The notes under the pieces were generated by a model. It saw nothing but the letters and a program-made list of their open reading frames with translations, had not been told where the DNA came from and did no database searches. Shown piece after piece: positions 24,440-35,195 of a DNA stretch of 64,000 nucleotides. The DNA comes from Patella vulgata (lineage: Eukaryota > Mollusca > Gastropoda > Patellidae), in NCBI RefSeq assembly GCF_932274485.2, contig NC_065880.2:10083695-10147694 (forward strand), read 5' to 3'. The position numbers were made by a program, and so were the translations under genes. The stretch's first letter is position 1, and the number at the start of each line of letters is the position of its first letter.

Positions 24440-25220
24440 GGGTGACCCACCATAAATAAATATCTCCAAATATCTCGACAATTACGCCACAATAATTATA
24501 TATATGCCAAGCCTCAAATCAGTTTCACACAATTATAGTCACTAAATAAACGATCATGTTGTACTTAATAAGCTATGACCATTAATCATCTATAAATAAT
24601 AGACTGAAAACTGGTTCCAAGTTGCGTCCATAACATCCAGACACTTTTGAGTAAAAGATAGGTTACGTGCCCTTGTTTTGAAATTAGTCTCGCTTAACCA
24701 GTCTATCGACCATTCTACGTCTGATTGACAGGTCGGGATAATCAAGACTACTTTTTTACGAAACATAACAGAAAGCTAGAACAAGAAATTGAATTTAGAA
24801 ATAAGCACTTTAGACAACTCAACAATTGTTTTAAGAAACTTGTAAAAGTAAAATGAAACTACTGCTAGTATCATGTTCCTGCTAAAGAAAGTGATTCAGA
24901 GATAGTATTTGTACTAAACCAAAAGATGCCGCTCTTAACGGTACAGTTAATGATAAAGCAATTTAAAAAATAAAACAAACGTAATTACTAAAGCTGCTGT
25001 AATAACCAAGAAGCTAAATTTTACTGCTATTCAAAATCGTCAACAATAGATTTTTTACGGCTGTAATAGTTGATATATTTGTAGAGAATTGCACGTGCCA
25101 TGGCTATTTATCGACTCAAAGCGAGTGCGGGGTAGTCAGAAATCAGTTCGAGACACGCAACTGAAGCGTGCACATTTAGCCGTGTCGAGACCAACTTTCT
25201 GTAAAGTGCACGGGTCATCC
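24440..25220. mobile_element. TA-flanked 0.78-kb MITE, copy 2
   Basis: Same family as 15941-16723: starts GGTGACCCACC after TA-G, ends GGGTCATCC before TA. It is inserted in an unrecognised coding fossil directly after a Lys/Arg-rich motif. Internal segment 25143-25195 is in the opposite orientation to copy 1. Confidence 0.75.
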
Positions 25221-25359
25221 TACCAAAAGGTACCTGCCGATATGGAACGAGACGATCTCCCCAATGCCAGTTTGCACGGCGATCTTGTCGCCTATATTGG
25301 CTAGCGGTCAGCATACCATGACTCTTTTGAATATGACCTTCCGGGATGTCACGGCCGCT

Positions 25360-25726
25360 GGGGATCACGGTGGCTAAGCGGGTAATACGCTGGCTCGCTA
25401 GCCTAGAGGTCGGGTGTTCTATCCCTGCATTGGCCGAGAAAGTTCATCCAGATTTTCCGGCGTGGTTCCCCCTTGTCAGTGATGCAAGGACAGCTGTCTA
25501 GTCGTTCGGATAGGTCGAAAAACCAAGGTCCCGTGTACATATTGGCGTAAGATCCCTTGACAGTTGGAATTCGATATAAAAGTGGGCCGAAGTGCCGCTG
25601 TCCGGGCAACATTTCCCTCATAGCACACTGTATGGCGTATGCCCGTCTTCATTAGCCCAGTTCGGAGCAGAACAGTAGGACGTTAAATCCCATTTTAGGA
25701 CGTTAAACCCCATTTGATTTCATTTC
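25360..25726 (+). mobile_element. SINE-B, nearly full length with target duplication
   Basis: Head GGATCACGGTGGCTAAGCGG, B box GTGTTCTATCCC, full body and a partly doubled tail (GGACGTTAAA twice). Flanked by ATGTCACGGCCGCT and ATGTCAGGGCCGCT (14 bp, one mismatch). It split an unrecognised coding fossil. Confidence 0.8.
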
Positions 25727-26110
25727 ATGTCAGGGCCGCTACTCATTTCTGGTTTCCGTTAGTAACAATAAAACTGCAAAGGGTGGCCCTGCCAATTTTC
25801 CCTTGGACAAGGAGCTCTACCATGAGCTGCACACATTTACCCCCACTGCGCCCCGTAAGCTGCTAAACCCAGATCTGAGTAGAGTGACGGCCATCCCATC
25901 ATTTGGCGAAAACTTCCTGGAAACCTTCGCCTTCAATGGGGTAGTAAGTGTAAGGTTGCAGAGGAACACGGCCGTCATGCCGAGTTCAAGAAATATACGC
26001 ACGAATATTCTACGACGTGTATTGTCGAACGACGCCTACTGTGTGGCCGACTTGGCCAAACAAATGTCTGATTTGGAGATTACCCGGCGCCCCTTCTGTC
26101 AGTCCAATCT

Positions 26111-26383
26111 GAGAGATGGAGAAATGGGGTTTAACGTCCACTCGACACAAACTGGGTCATTTCGGGACTAACACATGGTTCAATTTTATTTCAATAATTC
26201 GCTTGCGCGTAGGGGTCTTTAGCAGTGGGAGGAAACCGGAGGACCCGGAGAAAACCCACGGGGTTGGACAGGCGACCCTATTCCTTGCCACGTACAACCG
26301 GGGAATCGAAACCCCGCCAGTTGACTCAATGACAGACCGTATGATAAAGAGCGCGTGCTAACCATTCGGCCATCCAACCCCCC
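26111..26383 (-). mobile_element. SINE-A, full length with target duplication
   Basis: AAATGGGGTTTAACGTCCAC to the inverse head TAACCATTCGGCCATCCAAC. The 13-bp duplication GTCAGTCCAATCT is at 26098-26110 and 26384-26396. Confidence 0.85.
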
Positions 26384-26459
26384 GTCAGTCCAATCTATTA
26401 ACATACATAAGATAATATAAATACATATATACATATAGTTGATCGGCGTTCTAATAAAC

Positions 26460-26760
26460 AAAATTTATTTGGATTGCAGTATAAACATGAGAAGGAATAA
26501 TTATTAAATTTCATACATTTATAATAAATTCAATAATAATTATATTTACATAAAATAGAATACATACTTTTACTTCAACTAAGTACCAAATACGAGATGG
26601 AATAATTATTATAGTGCATACATTCTATAATAAATTCAGTAATAATTTTATTTACATAAAAATATCTATGTACTTTTTACTTCTAATAATCAAAAAAAAA
26701 TTTCACCGCTGTCCAAACACGAGAAGGAATTTCATTCATTTCATAACAATATTAATTACA
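26460..26760. repeat. Tandem AT-rich repeat, about 120-bp unit
   Basis: About 2.5 units with GAGAAGGAATAATTATTAAA, CATACATTTATAATAAATTC and ATTTACATAAAA. Confidence 0.55.
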
Positions 26761-26765
26761 TTGTA

Positions 26766-27134
26766 AAATGAAATCAAATGAAATGGGTTTAATGTCCTAC
26801 TGTTCTGCTCCTATACTGGGCTAATGAAGACGGGCATACGCCATTCAGTGTGCTATGAGGGAAATTTTGCCCGGGCAGCGGCACTATCGCCTACCCTTAT
26901 ATCGAATTCCAACTGCCAAGGGATCTCTTACGTGCATTCCAATGTATACACGGGACCTCGGTTTTTCGTCACATCCGAAGGACTAGACAGCTGCCCTTGT
27001 CAGGCCCTCTGTTCTGCACAACTGACAAGGGGAACCACATCGGAAAATCGGGTGAACTTTCTCGGACAATGTAGGGATCGAACATCCGACCTCCAGGCTA
27101 GCGAGCCAGCGTCTTAACCACCGTGGCTCCCCAA
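26766..27134 (-). mobile_element. SINE-B, nearly full length
   Basis: Tail TGAAATCAAATGAAATGG at the left, body GGCTAATGAAGACGGGCATA, inverse B box AGGGATCGAACATCC and head ending CACCGTGGCTCCCC. It abuts a SINE-A tail (27145-27207) of opposite orientation. Confidence 0.75.
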
Positions 27135-27144
27135 TTACATTGTA

Positions 27145-27207
27145 GGCCCTAAATGACCTAGTTTGTGTCGAGTGGACGTTAAACCCCATTTCTCTTTCTC
27201 TCTCCCT
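27145..27207 (+). mobile_element. SINE-A, 3' end only
   Basis: CTAAATGACCTAGTTTGTGT, GGACGTTAAACCCCATTTCT and a CT tail. Confidence 0.6.
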
Positions 27208-27550
27208 TATAGATGATATTAAACACATCATCAGAAATTGATCTACCTGAATTAACGTTTTGTCTGGCTAAGCCTTTTCCTAGAAGAAACCTTGGTTAAA
27301 TCAAATGTTTTCCAAAAACACTATTTTTTTTCAGATATAAAAATTAAACAGTTAGGGTTGAGCAGATTCTGGGTAGCTACCGTATCCGTATCAACGAGTG
27401 CCGTGCTTTCATTAACGGATGGTAAATAGAGTAGAGTTGGTAGGGTTTTGTTTAGTCCCCCGCCTTTCGGTAGGTAGTCTTTTTATATTTTATTTTATAA
27501 ACTTATATTGTGTGCTTGCTTAAATAATGTGGGCACTATGAAAAATTATG

Positions 27551-27928
27551 CAATCTGATCAAAATACAGAACTATATTTCGTTTCGCTTTTTTATATATA
27601 TTTTTTTTCGATGGCCTCTACTACATGAAGATCTGACCAGTTGTAGTGAAAGGTCGTGTCAGGGGTCATGCGAGCGGCTTTTGATCCTATGACGTCAGAC
27701 ATTTATTAATCAATCAGCGTTGACGTTTCTAGTGGTTTACCTACAGTTCCGTGCACAGCACGCCAAAAACTCGCCGTAACAGACTGTTTCATTGGCTAAT
27801 ACCTCACATCAAGCAGAATGCCTGTTATATAATAACTTTTTCATATCCTAGTGTTGTGAAGACCAGTAAAACGAAATTTTGAACCATAACAAACGAAACG
27901 AAATAGGATCGGTGTATTAATCAGATTG
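27551..27928. mobile_element. Long-TIR MITE family, copy 1
   Basis: Starts CAATCTGATCAAAATACAG and ends AATCAGATTG; the ends are inverse of each other for about 40 bp including CGTTTCG / CGAAACGAAAT. It is the same family as 41324, 42690, 53407, 61227 and 63378. No ORF. Confidence 0.7.
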
Positions 27929-28149
27929 GGCAATATGAAAAAAATACAACATTACTTATTATTAAAGTTTTATTCAATGAGGGCACCATCTTCAAAACAC
28001 TTAACTTTGATTTATTTTAAGTGTTTGCAAGGGACGTGCGAAAATCTTCAATTTCATGCTAGGTTGAGTCGGCGTCGGTATCTATCGTATAACATAAAAC
28101 AAATGGATCGGTGGATGGAGTTATCGAATAATGTTTGAAATGTATCAGA

Positions 28150-29582
28150 CATAGGCGTAGGAGCCGGGGGGGCAGGGGCATTTGCCCCCCCCAAAATTTA
28201 TTTTTGGGCAATGAAAAATTCGACGACCTTTTTTTTCTTTTAACGTTTAGAGAAAAAATATAACTAACTTATTTCTATGAGATCCACACTGCCCGAAAAG
28301 TATTTTCTCGTCTTTTTCATGTCCACTGCATATGCCCGAAAATATGCCCGAAGCTCTCTTATGATAGGTATGCCCGAAAAAACGGTATTGCCCGAAAATA
28401 GGTATTGCCCGAAAAACGGGCATCGGGCCGGAAAGCGGCAGAGGAAACTAGCAGTAAAACGCGTTTGTGACCGTCAAATATTCCAAAATGTTCTTGGCGG
28501 GTCATTCGCCTCTCAAAGAAAACCGGCGCCGCTGTCTATAAATCCGAAATTTTTCGGGCATTTCTAGTTTTGCTTCCCTAACTGTCATCGAGCCCTAATA
28601 AAACACTAATTTTACTTTTCTTGTAATTGAATATCACGAATTTGTACTGAATTGACTATGGATTAAAACATTTTGTCTGGAGCCACTCTACTTTGTGCGA
28701 CATTTTTCTGGCATCGATTATTATTTGTGAATGCAGATGCAACAGTCTGATTGGATGGTTAGAATTCAGAGTGGGATTTCAGTTACAAAACCATTGGATA
28801 CTTTTGGAGTTGCTTACACGGGCTAGAATAGCAGAAAACGCATTTACGGTGATTAAATTTTCAAATTTTTCTCCGGGAGGGTGAGGCCTCCATATACCGC
28901 GCGACGATTGATTGGTTCTTTGGAATTCGGGTCAGCCAGGTAGGCTATATTGGACCAAATTGAAGTTGTTGTATTCACAGACTGGAATAACAGGAAAACG
29001 CGTTTGCGGCAGTTACATTTTCAAAATTTTCTCCCAACGGTCCCGTCTTCGTTGACTGGAAACGATTGATTGGAATTAGAGTCAGCCACCTTTGAAGTTG
29101 CTTTGTTTACCGGCTGAAATAGCAGGAAAACGCGTTTGCGACAGTTAAATTTTCAAAATTTTCTCCTAACGGTCCCGTCTTCGAGGACTGTAAACGATTG
29201 ATTGGAATTCCGAGTCAGCCACCTTAATAAGGCTATATTAGACCGCTTGAAGTTGCTTTGTTCACTGGCTGAAATATCGGGAAAACGCGTTTGCGGCAGT
29301 TAAATTTTCAAAATTTACTCCTAACGGTCCCGTCTTCGAGGACTGTAAACGATTGATTGGAATTCCGAGTCAGCCACCTTAATTAGGCTATATTAGACCA
29401 CTTTGAAGTTGCTTTGTTCAACGGCTGCAATAGCAGGAAAACGTGTTTGCAGCCGTCAAATATTCCAAAATTGTCTTGGGGGGGGGGGGTGTATACAAGG
29501 TCGCTGCTGTCTGTAAACCCGAAATTTTTTCGGGCATTTCGGGTTCTGCCCCCCTAACTGTCATCGAGCCCCTACGCCTATG
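28150..29582. mobile_element. Non-autonomous hAT-type element with internal tandem repeats
   Basis: The element is flanked by a perfect 8-bp target duplication GTATCAGA (28142-28149 and 29583-29590). Terminal inverted repeats share CATAGGCGTAGG. 8-bp duplications with CA-starting ends fit the hAT superfamily (P-type also gives 8 bp). The 1.4-kb interior has no transposase but holds about six degenerate copies of a unit containing AAAACGCGTTTGCG. The last units are about 153 bp apart (near 29126, 29279 and 29432). Confidence 0.72.
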
Positions 29583-29982
29583 GTATCAGAGGCTAGATTG
29601 TGATTTAAATATTCTCTTGGAGAATCAAATGAGCGTATTTTAATCGTGCTACGGTAAAAAGCAAGCGCAGAGAGAATCAAATGAGCGTATTTTAATCGTC
29701 CCACGGTAAAATGCAAGCGCAGGGAGGCCATTGTGGCGCCATGGATACATTGTTCAGGGGAAAGAACTCCCGATATAAAAAATATAAAAATATCATATCT
29801 GGCCGCCGTATGAATTGAAATACGTAATAAATTTAACTCGTCCTGTTTTAAATATCAATCTCTATAAGTTTGGTCAACGCAGGCGCAGTTTCCAGTCTGC
29901 TACAAATTGTTCTAATTTATGATGAATTGCTCACGGTGGAATGTTCTATCTACCCACAATTCGGTTTTGTTTTAAATTGATT

Positions 29983-32900
29983 TTATCCGTCACGTCGGAA
30001 ATCGGGATTTTCTCCTTTCCGATCAGACGTCAAGCTGCGTTTATCCGTTCCGCTCAGTATCTGCGTCGTCCAGCGAATAAACCTACTTGATGAAGATTTG
30101 CTGACCTCAGCAAATTGACGTCTGTATTTAGACAAGACTGTTTTATTCAACACAAATGACCAGAATAGAAAAATTCCTTGAGAGGAGTTGAGAATAACGG
30201 ATATGTATTCCATAACAGGACTTCTAACAGTATTAGTTATAATAGCAAAAATCCAGAAGCATCCAGTTAAAACTGATAATTTTATATAGATATAAATATT
30301 GTGTCTCTCCGCGGTTTGTTTACCTGTTTGTTTGACACGATTAATAGAAATAATAGTGGATAAAAAGAATATAATATTAGTTAAAATAACAAAACATAAT
30401 GGCAGAATAAAACAATAAATAACCAGTTGTGGCGTGGACAGATAACATGCCTTGCCGCCATAACCAATAACAGCGCCGTGTGATAAAATATAATTGATAA
30501 TTATATTAGCTGTTACAATAAGGATGGGCGTACCGTTGGCATAGAGACAATATAACAGAGTCTGTTTAGCGCCAGCTGAACTGTCAATCACAGTAAACGT
30601 GTCCAATACAAACACTTTAAACATATGATATGAACATACGTTCATCCATAGCAACATACTTAACCATAAATAATGAATAACAACACCCAGAATTTGACAT
30701 GCAATAATATTGTCGACTTTCTCAACTCCTACTAGAACCATTAAATTGGCTAAAAACAAGCTGATTACTAAACCCATGTTGTTCTTACCTGGCTGAGTTC
30801 GCATTTCTCTAAATCTCAGATAAGTTATAAATGTCAGGAATAATCCTAACATTGACAGACCCATCAAAATGATACTAAGGTAGAACTTAATAAGAGTAGT
30901 ATTACGATCATCATTAGAAGATTCGCCTTCAATATTATACAAGACGGTTTGATTATTATATGTTAGACCAGCCTTATTTAGAAATAACTCGAAACATACC
31001 CTGAGTTGATTTTTGTAAAGTGAAAACTCGCCATCACATAACGTTATATTTAGGTGGTCAATTCGTGCAACCATATATTCCAAACTAAATTCACCGGAAC
31101 TGAATTCAATATATGAACAAGACAACTGATTTGTGATTGGTTCATACTTATTAGTGTCTAACATCATGTTTTGGTCAACTGCGCAACACAACTCAGCCTC
31201 CAAATCAGATGAAAAATTCCCATATAAGGACTGAGGGTGTTCTAATGTCGTATAGTTAACAGAATTGAACACATCTATTGCTGAAAAACTGCGATAAAAT
31301 GTTTTGCCCAAATGAAAAATGTTTAACTCGAAATCATTCAACGAGACACTGTTAGTTATTGTAAACCATATATCGACAAAAACTACTAACTTGCCATTCA
31401 CCGGAACTTGATTTGTTACACTGATATGATAATCAGTTGAATTCATTTCATAAGATAAATAAGTTACCACGTTATGGACAACCTGTTTGAGGATATGTAT
31501 TCTGTCCGTGGGTATTATACTCAGTTGTTGCAGTAGATGGTATGAATTACCTACAGCCGTTCTGTTATAATGTTCACAATATCCACCCCGTAACACCTTG
31601 CTAGATTCACATCTGATTGGTCGACACTTGTTCTGAAATAACAGGACAAAAATTAGATCTTAATGTCCTGCAGTTCGGGTTAATAACGAGTACAAGAGAA
31701 TTTTTCGCCGACGGCGGCGGTTCAGCCGAGTGTATATAACACGCATCAAATGACCTAGTTTATGTCGAGTGGACGTTAAACCCATTTCTCTCTCTCTCTC
31801 ACATGGTGTAAAAAGAAGAATTGTTCAAACGATGGAGAGATAGAGAGAAGGAAGGGGGAAGAACATGTAGGGTCTATTTCTGAAATGTTTCATAATACAT
31901 CAAGGGATCAACAAATAACTTTCTGTGTCATTATCGAGGCAGTAATATCGATACGCGGATCGATACAGATTTTCATTTAGACTAGCGGATCTCGAGATCT
32001 GACACGTAAGGTGTGCACACGGTTCAGTTGACAAGGGCCATAATTCCCCGCAAAAACCGTTATATAATAGTGAATTGAGACAGTATTCTTGTAAGTTCCT
32101 AAACGTTAACTTCTCGGACAATAATATCTACTCCTCAGTAACATCTAGTTATTTTGTTTTTGTTTTTAAAAAAAAAAAAAATATATATCTAAATAATTTG
32201 AAGTCCTAAATAAAAGCGTTTGATTGTACCAATAAAATTATTAAAAATAATAAATTTGAAAACTCACAACATGGAAATCCATCCAAGCCTTTGTACCATC
32301 ACATGGTTCTTTGTATACGGCCTTCTCGAAAAGGTCAGTAAAACTGGTCAGGAATTCAACTGGGTTAGTCGTTTCGCCGAGAACTTTGCTTAGATCATTC
32401 TTATTGCATAAATAACAAAATATATTTTTATAAATTCTGCCATCGTCGCCATAAACAAGATAAAAATATTTATTACACTTTTCCGAATTTGTGAATTCAG
32501 GAAGGCATTGTGATATGACGGGTTGGGATCTTCTTGCGTCACAATATCTCAGCTCTGCGAAGAACGGCGGTATAAGGTACGTCCTACACCTGCTGTGCTG
32601 GTCCGTACCTATCACGTCGCATTCTGATTGTAAAGTCCAATGTTTACAACCATTATCCAGGTTTAGAAAAGCGCATTCCATATTTATGTAAGTAATACCA
32701 GTAGATTGACATGTAACGGGCAGTATTGTGGAATTATTACATCTCTGATGTCTGTCATGGGCATCTATAAACTCCGTCTTCATATAGTAACCGCCCATGA
32801 TGCTCGCCATATTCTTTAAACTGAAGATGGATGTTTCCAATTCAGGTGAGATACAGGTGAATTCTGACTGTGGTTGTTGTGTATGTAGTCCTAGATTCAT

Positions 32901-33143
32901 CATCACATCAATACAACAATCACTATATTTAATACAGTCTAAATCACACATACAAACAACACAGGATGGTTGCGTCAACTTTCCATCCTTAGGTCTGTGT
33001 TTACATCCCCGACAGCTAAGCAATTTGGCGTCATCAGGGAATATATCAGTAAATAGTTCTGTATCATTGTAATCTGCCGGTATCCGATCTAAACCACATA
33101 GAACCAGGCAGCAGCAAAAAAGAAGATATGTCTGTTTTTCCAT
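29983..33143 (-). CDS. Class B / Methuselah-like GPCR with somatomedin-B-like domain (two coding exons)
   Basis: Predicted plasma-membrane receptor on the minus strand. Exon 1 (33143-32268, 292 codons, donor GTGAGT) has a signal peptide, then eight cysteines at residues 44, 47, 61, 64, 66, 70, 76 and 77 spaced as in a somatomedin-B domain (CVVCMCDLDC then DCCIDV), and a long Cys-containing ectodomain. Exon 2 (31632-29983, after acceptor CTGTTATTTCAG, phase 0) begins NKCRPIRCESSKVLRGGYC, the Cys pair often seen in this receptor class, and carries seven hydrophobic segments at about residues 540-566, 578-595, 604-631, 649-672, 695-722, 742-760 and 767-788. TM7 reads SSQGIFLFWSFVLNK, close to the class B SxQGxF motif, and Cys604/Cys688 fit the ECL1-ECL2 disulfide. 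No GPS cleavage motif is visible, which separates it from typical adhesion GPCRs. Total about 841 residues. The ligand is unknown. Confidence 0.85.
31745..31801 (+). mobile_element. SINE-A, 3' end only, in the GPCR intron
   Basis: AAATGACCTAGTTTATGTCG, GGACGTTAAACCC and (CT)n. It lies just upstream (minus-strand sense) of the 7TM exon acceptor. Confidence 0.6.
31900..32127 (-). CDS. Possible alternative last exon of the GPCR gene (secreted form)
   Basis: Between the two GPCR exons an ORF runs on the minus strand from 32127 to a stop at 31900. An AG (GAGGAGTAG) precedes it, and its frame fits the phase-0 donor of exon 1. The 75-residue peptide starts ILLSEKLTFRNLQEYC and contains six cysteines. 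I see no donor that would join it in frame to the 7TM exon, so use of this exon would end the protein without membrane segments and yield a soluble somatomedin-B ectodomain. The polypyrimidine tract is weak and distant, so this may be a decayed exon or a chance ORF. It is not needed for the receptor form, because exon 1 joins cleanly to the 7TM exon. Confidence 0.27.
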   Translation of the reverse strand: MLLSEKLTFRNLQEYCLNSLLYNGFCGELWPLSTEPCAHLTCQISRSASLNENLYRSAYRYYCLDNDTESYLLIP

Positions 33144-33159
33144 CTGTACCTTTGTGGTG

Positions 33160-33910
33160 TCCTCACTCTCCCCGTTCGCCCGTGGATTTCCTTCTTACAA
33201 CCAACGAGTATGTTACGTCAGGGAACTGATCTTAAAACTGCGTCTTAGAACTTGTGAGTATCCTACTTTGTAGACCCTATCTGTACCTAACTTTTTAGAC
33301 CCATCTGTACCTTGTGATGTGCTCTCTTGTTCTTGTCCTTATGCCTGCATGTAACGTCTTACAACCAACGGGAATGTTACGTCGTAGAACCTATCTGTAC
33401 CTTGCTTCTTAGAGCAAGGGTATGTTACGTCAGGGAACTGACCCGTACCTTGCTTCTTAGACCCAGTGAGTTGAATCGATCTATGCCCTGCTTCGTAGAA
33501 CCAGTGGATAGTCCCTCTTTTTAGAAACAGTGATTTTGTAAACCAATCTGTAGGATGATCCCCTGAAACTAGTTTGTCAGTTCCGTCGTAGAAAACATCC
33601 GTCTGTTACGTGGCAAATATAGTCAGCTGTAGCGGCCTAGAAACAGCACGTCTGTTGCTTCGCGGAATAATCGTTCTGTTACTTGTTACAACTAATCGTT
33701 TGTTACGTCGTAGAACCCATATAATGCTTACGTCGTCGGACTAATCAGTCGGTAGTAGAACCTATATATGTCTTAAGTCGTCGGACTAATCAGTCGGTCG
33801 TAGAACCCATATATTGCTTACGTCGTAAGACTAATCTATCGGACTTAGAATCAATCTGGCTGATACGTCTCTGGTCGTACAATCAAACTGGTTGTTTATC
33901 CTCAGTGAAC
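33160..33910. repeat. Degenerate minisatellite, TGTTACGTCGTAGAAC-type, upstream of the GPCR gene
   Basis: Irregular units with GTTACGTCGTAGAACC and CCAATCTGT variants, and TACGTCGTCGGACTAATCAG repeated near 33728-33850. It begins about 20 bp before the GPCR start codon (gene on the minus strand), so it covers the likely promoter/5' UTR. Confidence 0.6.
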
Positions 33911-34536
33911 GAATCCTATCTAACCGGTAACCGGTAAAATCAATTTGTGTGGAATTGTAATGACGCCCCATCATCTGAGCGGGTTAATGGAGAATATACT
34001 TTATACCAGTTACAATAATTGACGTTTTAACATTTTTATTGTTCGCGTTAATTGATTATCGAGCAATAAACACCTCGGTTAAATGAATCATTTAAAGGGG
34101 AAAGACTATTAAAGCATGATAATGGTATGATGTATGACTTCATATCGTACGCGCCAGAGAGGGGGTAAAATGGGCTTTACACGACACCGACTAAATCATT
34201 TGAAGAGTCCAGGGGAAGGGCGATCTAAGTCACATTTTTGGTTTTTTGCATAAAAGTGGGTTTAATTACAACTTCAAAATGATGTTTACTTCGAATCATA
34301 ATTACCAGTGCAACTGACGTCAACTTTTCAGGTAAATTAAGGTTAAATAAAGGGTACGATGGACTTGTATTTGTCCGGGAGGTCATTTCAGAAGGGCCTT
34401 GGTTCGATGTGACTCCGATCGTTTTTACCTGAAATTGGTTAGTCCACAGAAAGGTTATACAATTTTCTACCAGATGGCGCCATTAACTGGGGTTTGTTGA
34501 AAAAGTGACTTAGATCATTCTTCCCCGGGGCTCTTC

Positions 34537-34700
34537 ATTTGGGATCTAACATATGGTTTAGATTTTCAATAATTCGTTTGCGTGTAGGGTACGAGGTTGG
34601 AGAGTCGACCTACCCCCTGTCAAACGTACTATCGAAGAATCGAAACCACACGACTCGACCCATGACGAACATTATGATCTAACGCGGATGTGTTAAACCA
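34537..34700 (-). mobile_element. SINE-A, old copy
   Basis: TAACATATGGTTTAG, AATAATTCGTTTGCGTGTAG, GGTTGGAGAGTCGACCTACC and a worn head are in family order with many changes. Confidence 0.5.
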
Positions 34701-34910
34701 TTCGCCACCCTCTCCCTCCTCTTATGGCATACACCACTACCAAACTGAGATGTCACCAGCGTGGTAATGATCTATTTCACTAAACATTTCCACGCGCTGC
34801 GTTAAACCATTCGCTTACCCCTTCCTCCTCCTATGTCATACGCCACTACCAAACTGAGATGTGATCAGCGTGGTAATGTTTTATTCCACTAAACATTTCT
34901 ACGAGCTGTT
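34689..34910. repeat. Tandem duplication, 113-bp unit
   Basis: Two copies of a segment with AAACCATTCG, CCACTACCAAACTGAGATGT and CAGCGTGGTAATG. Confidence 0.65.
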
Positions 34911-35029
34911 GTTATTCTCTTAATAGATATTTGTTATTTTCTACTGATTGTAACTGTTGATCATTAAATTTATGAATACAGCTATTACTATTTACTCATT
35001 AGTTTGATGACACTGATGAAGCAATAACT

Positions 35030-35195
35030 ATGGTTACATAGTATATCGTTAACTAATAGAAAACACGTACACACGTGTGTTAATCGTTAATCTGTTGTAT
35101 ATGGGTACAAATTTTGGAACACTGAGTGAAAGATAATCCTGGGATAGATTTAAGAAAACTAATGAAGTAAGTGGCCAATTGTAACTTATTGACTA
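35030..35195. repeat. Dispersed repeat also found at 61893-62058
   Basis: ACACGTACACACGTGTG, AATCTGTTGTATATGGGTA and TTATTGACTATTAA are shared in order with 61893-62058. Here it directly abuts the TTAA-flanked MITE at 35196. Confidence 0.55.

Larger units (their letters stand above)
24223..26110 (+). pseudogene. Broken coding fossil of unrecognised family, split by a MITE and a SINE
   Basis: Two stretches (24223-24437 and about 25741-26110) read like protein with higher GC than their surroundings. The first contains KLNYFEAKRKHAMQLYQ and ends in a Lys/Arg-rich KRAK motif; the second contains FPLDKELYHELHTFTPTAP and VTAIPSFGENFLETFAFNG. They are separated by the TA-flanked MITE (24440-25220), a short coding-like spacer and SINE-B (25360-25726). 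SINE-A (26111-26383) follows, with target duplication GTCAGTCCAATCT. I cannot name the family. A virus-like or transposon protein or a dead host gene are all possible. It is broken. Confidence 0.4.

Noticed and set aside
26116-26361. ORF reading KWGLTSTRHKLGHFGTN
   Set aside because: This peptide recurs in many copies (e.g. 19061, 36289, 50014, 51879, 56918) because it is SINE-A read in one frame.
26824-27117. ORFs reading KTGIRHxVCYEGNFA and QCRDRTPDLQ
   Set aside because: These are SINE-B read through; they recur in every good copy.
32491-33072. Plus-strand ORFs opposite GPCR exon 1
   Set aside because: Antisense shadows of a well-supported coding exon.
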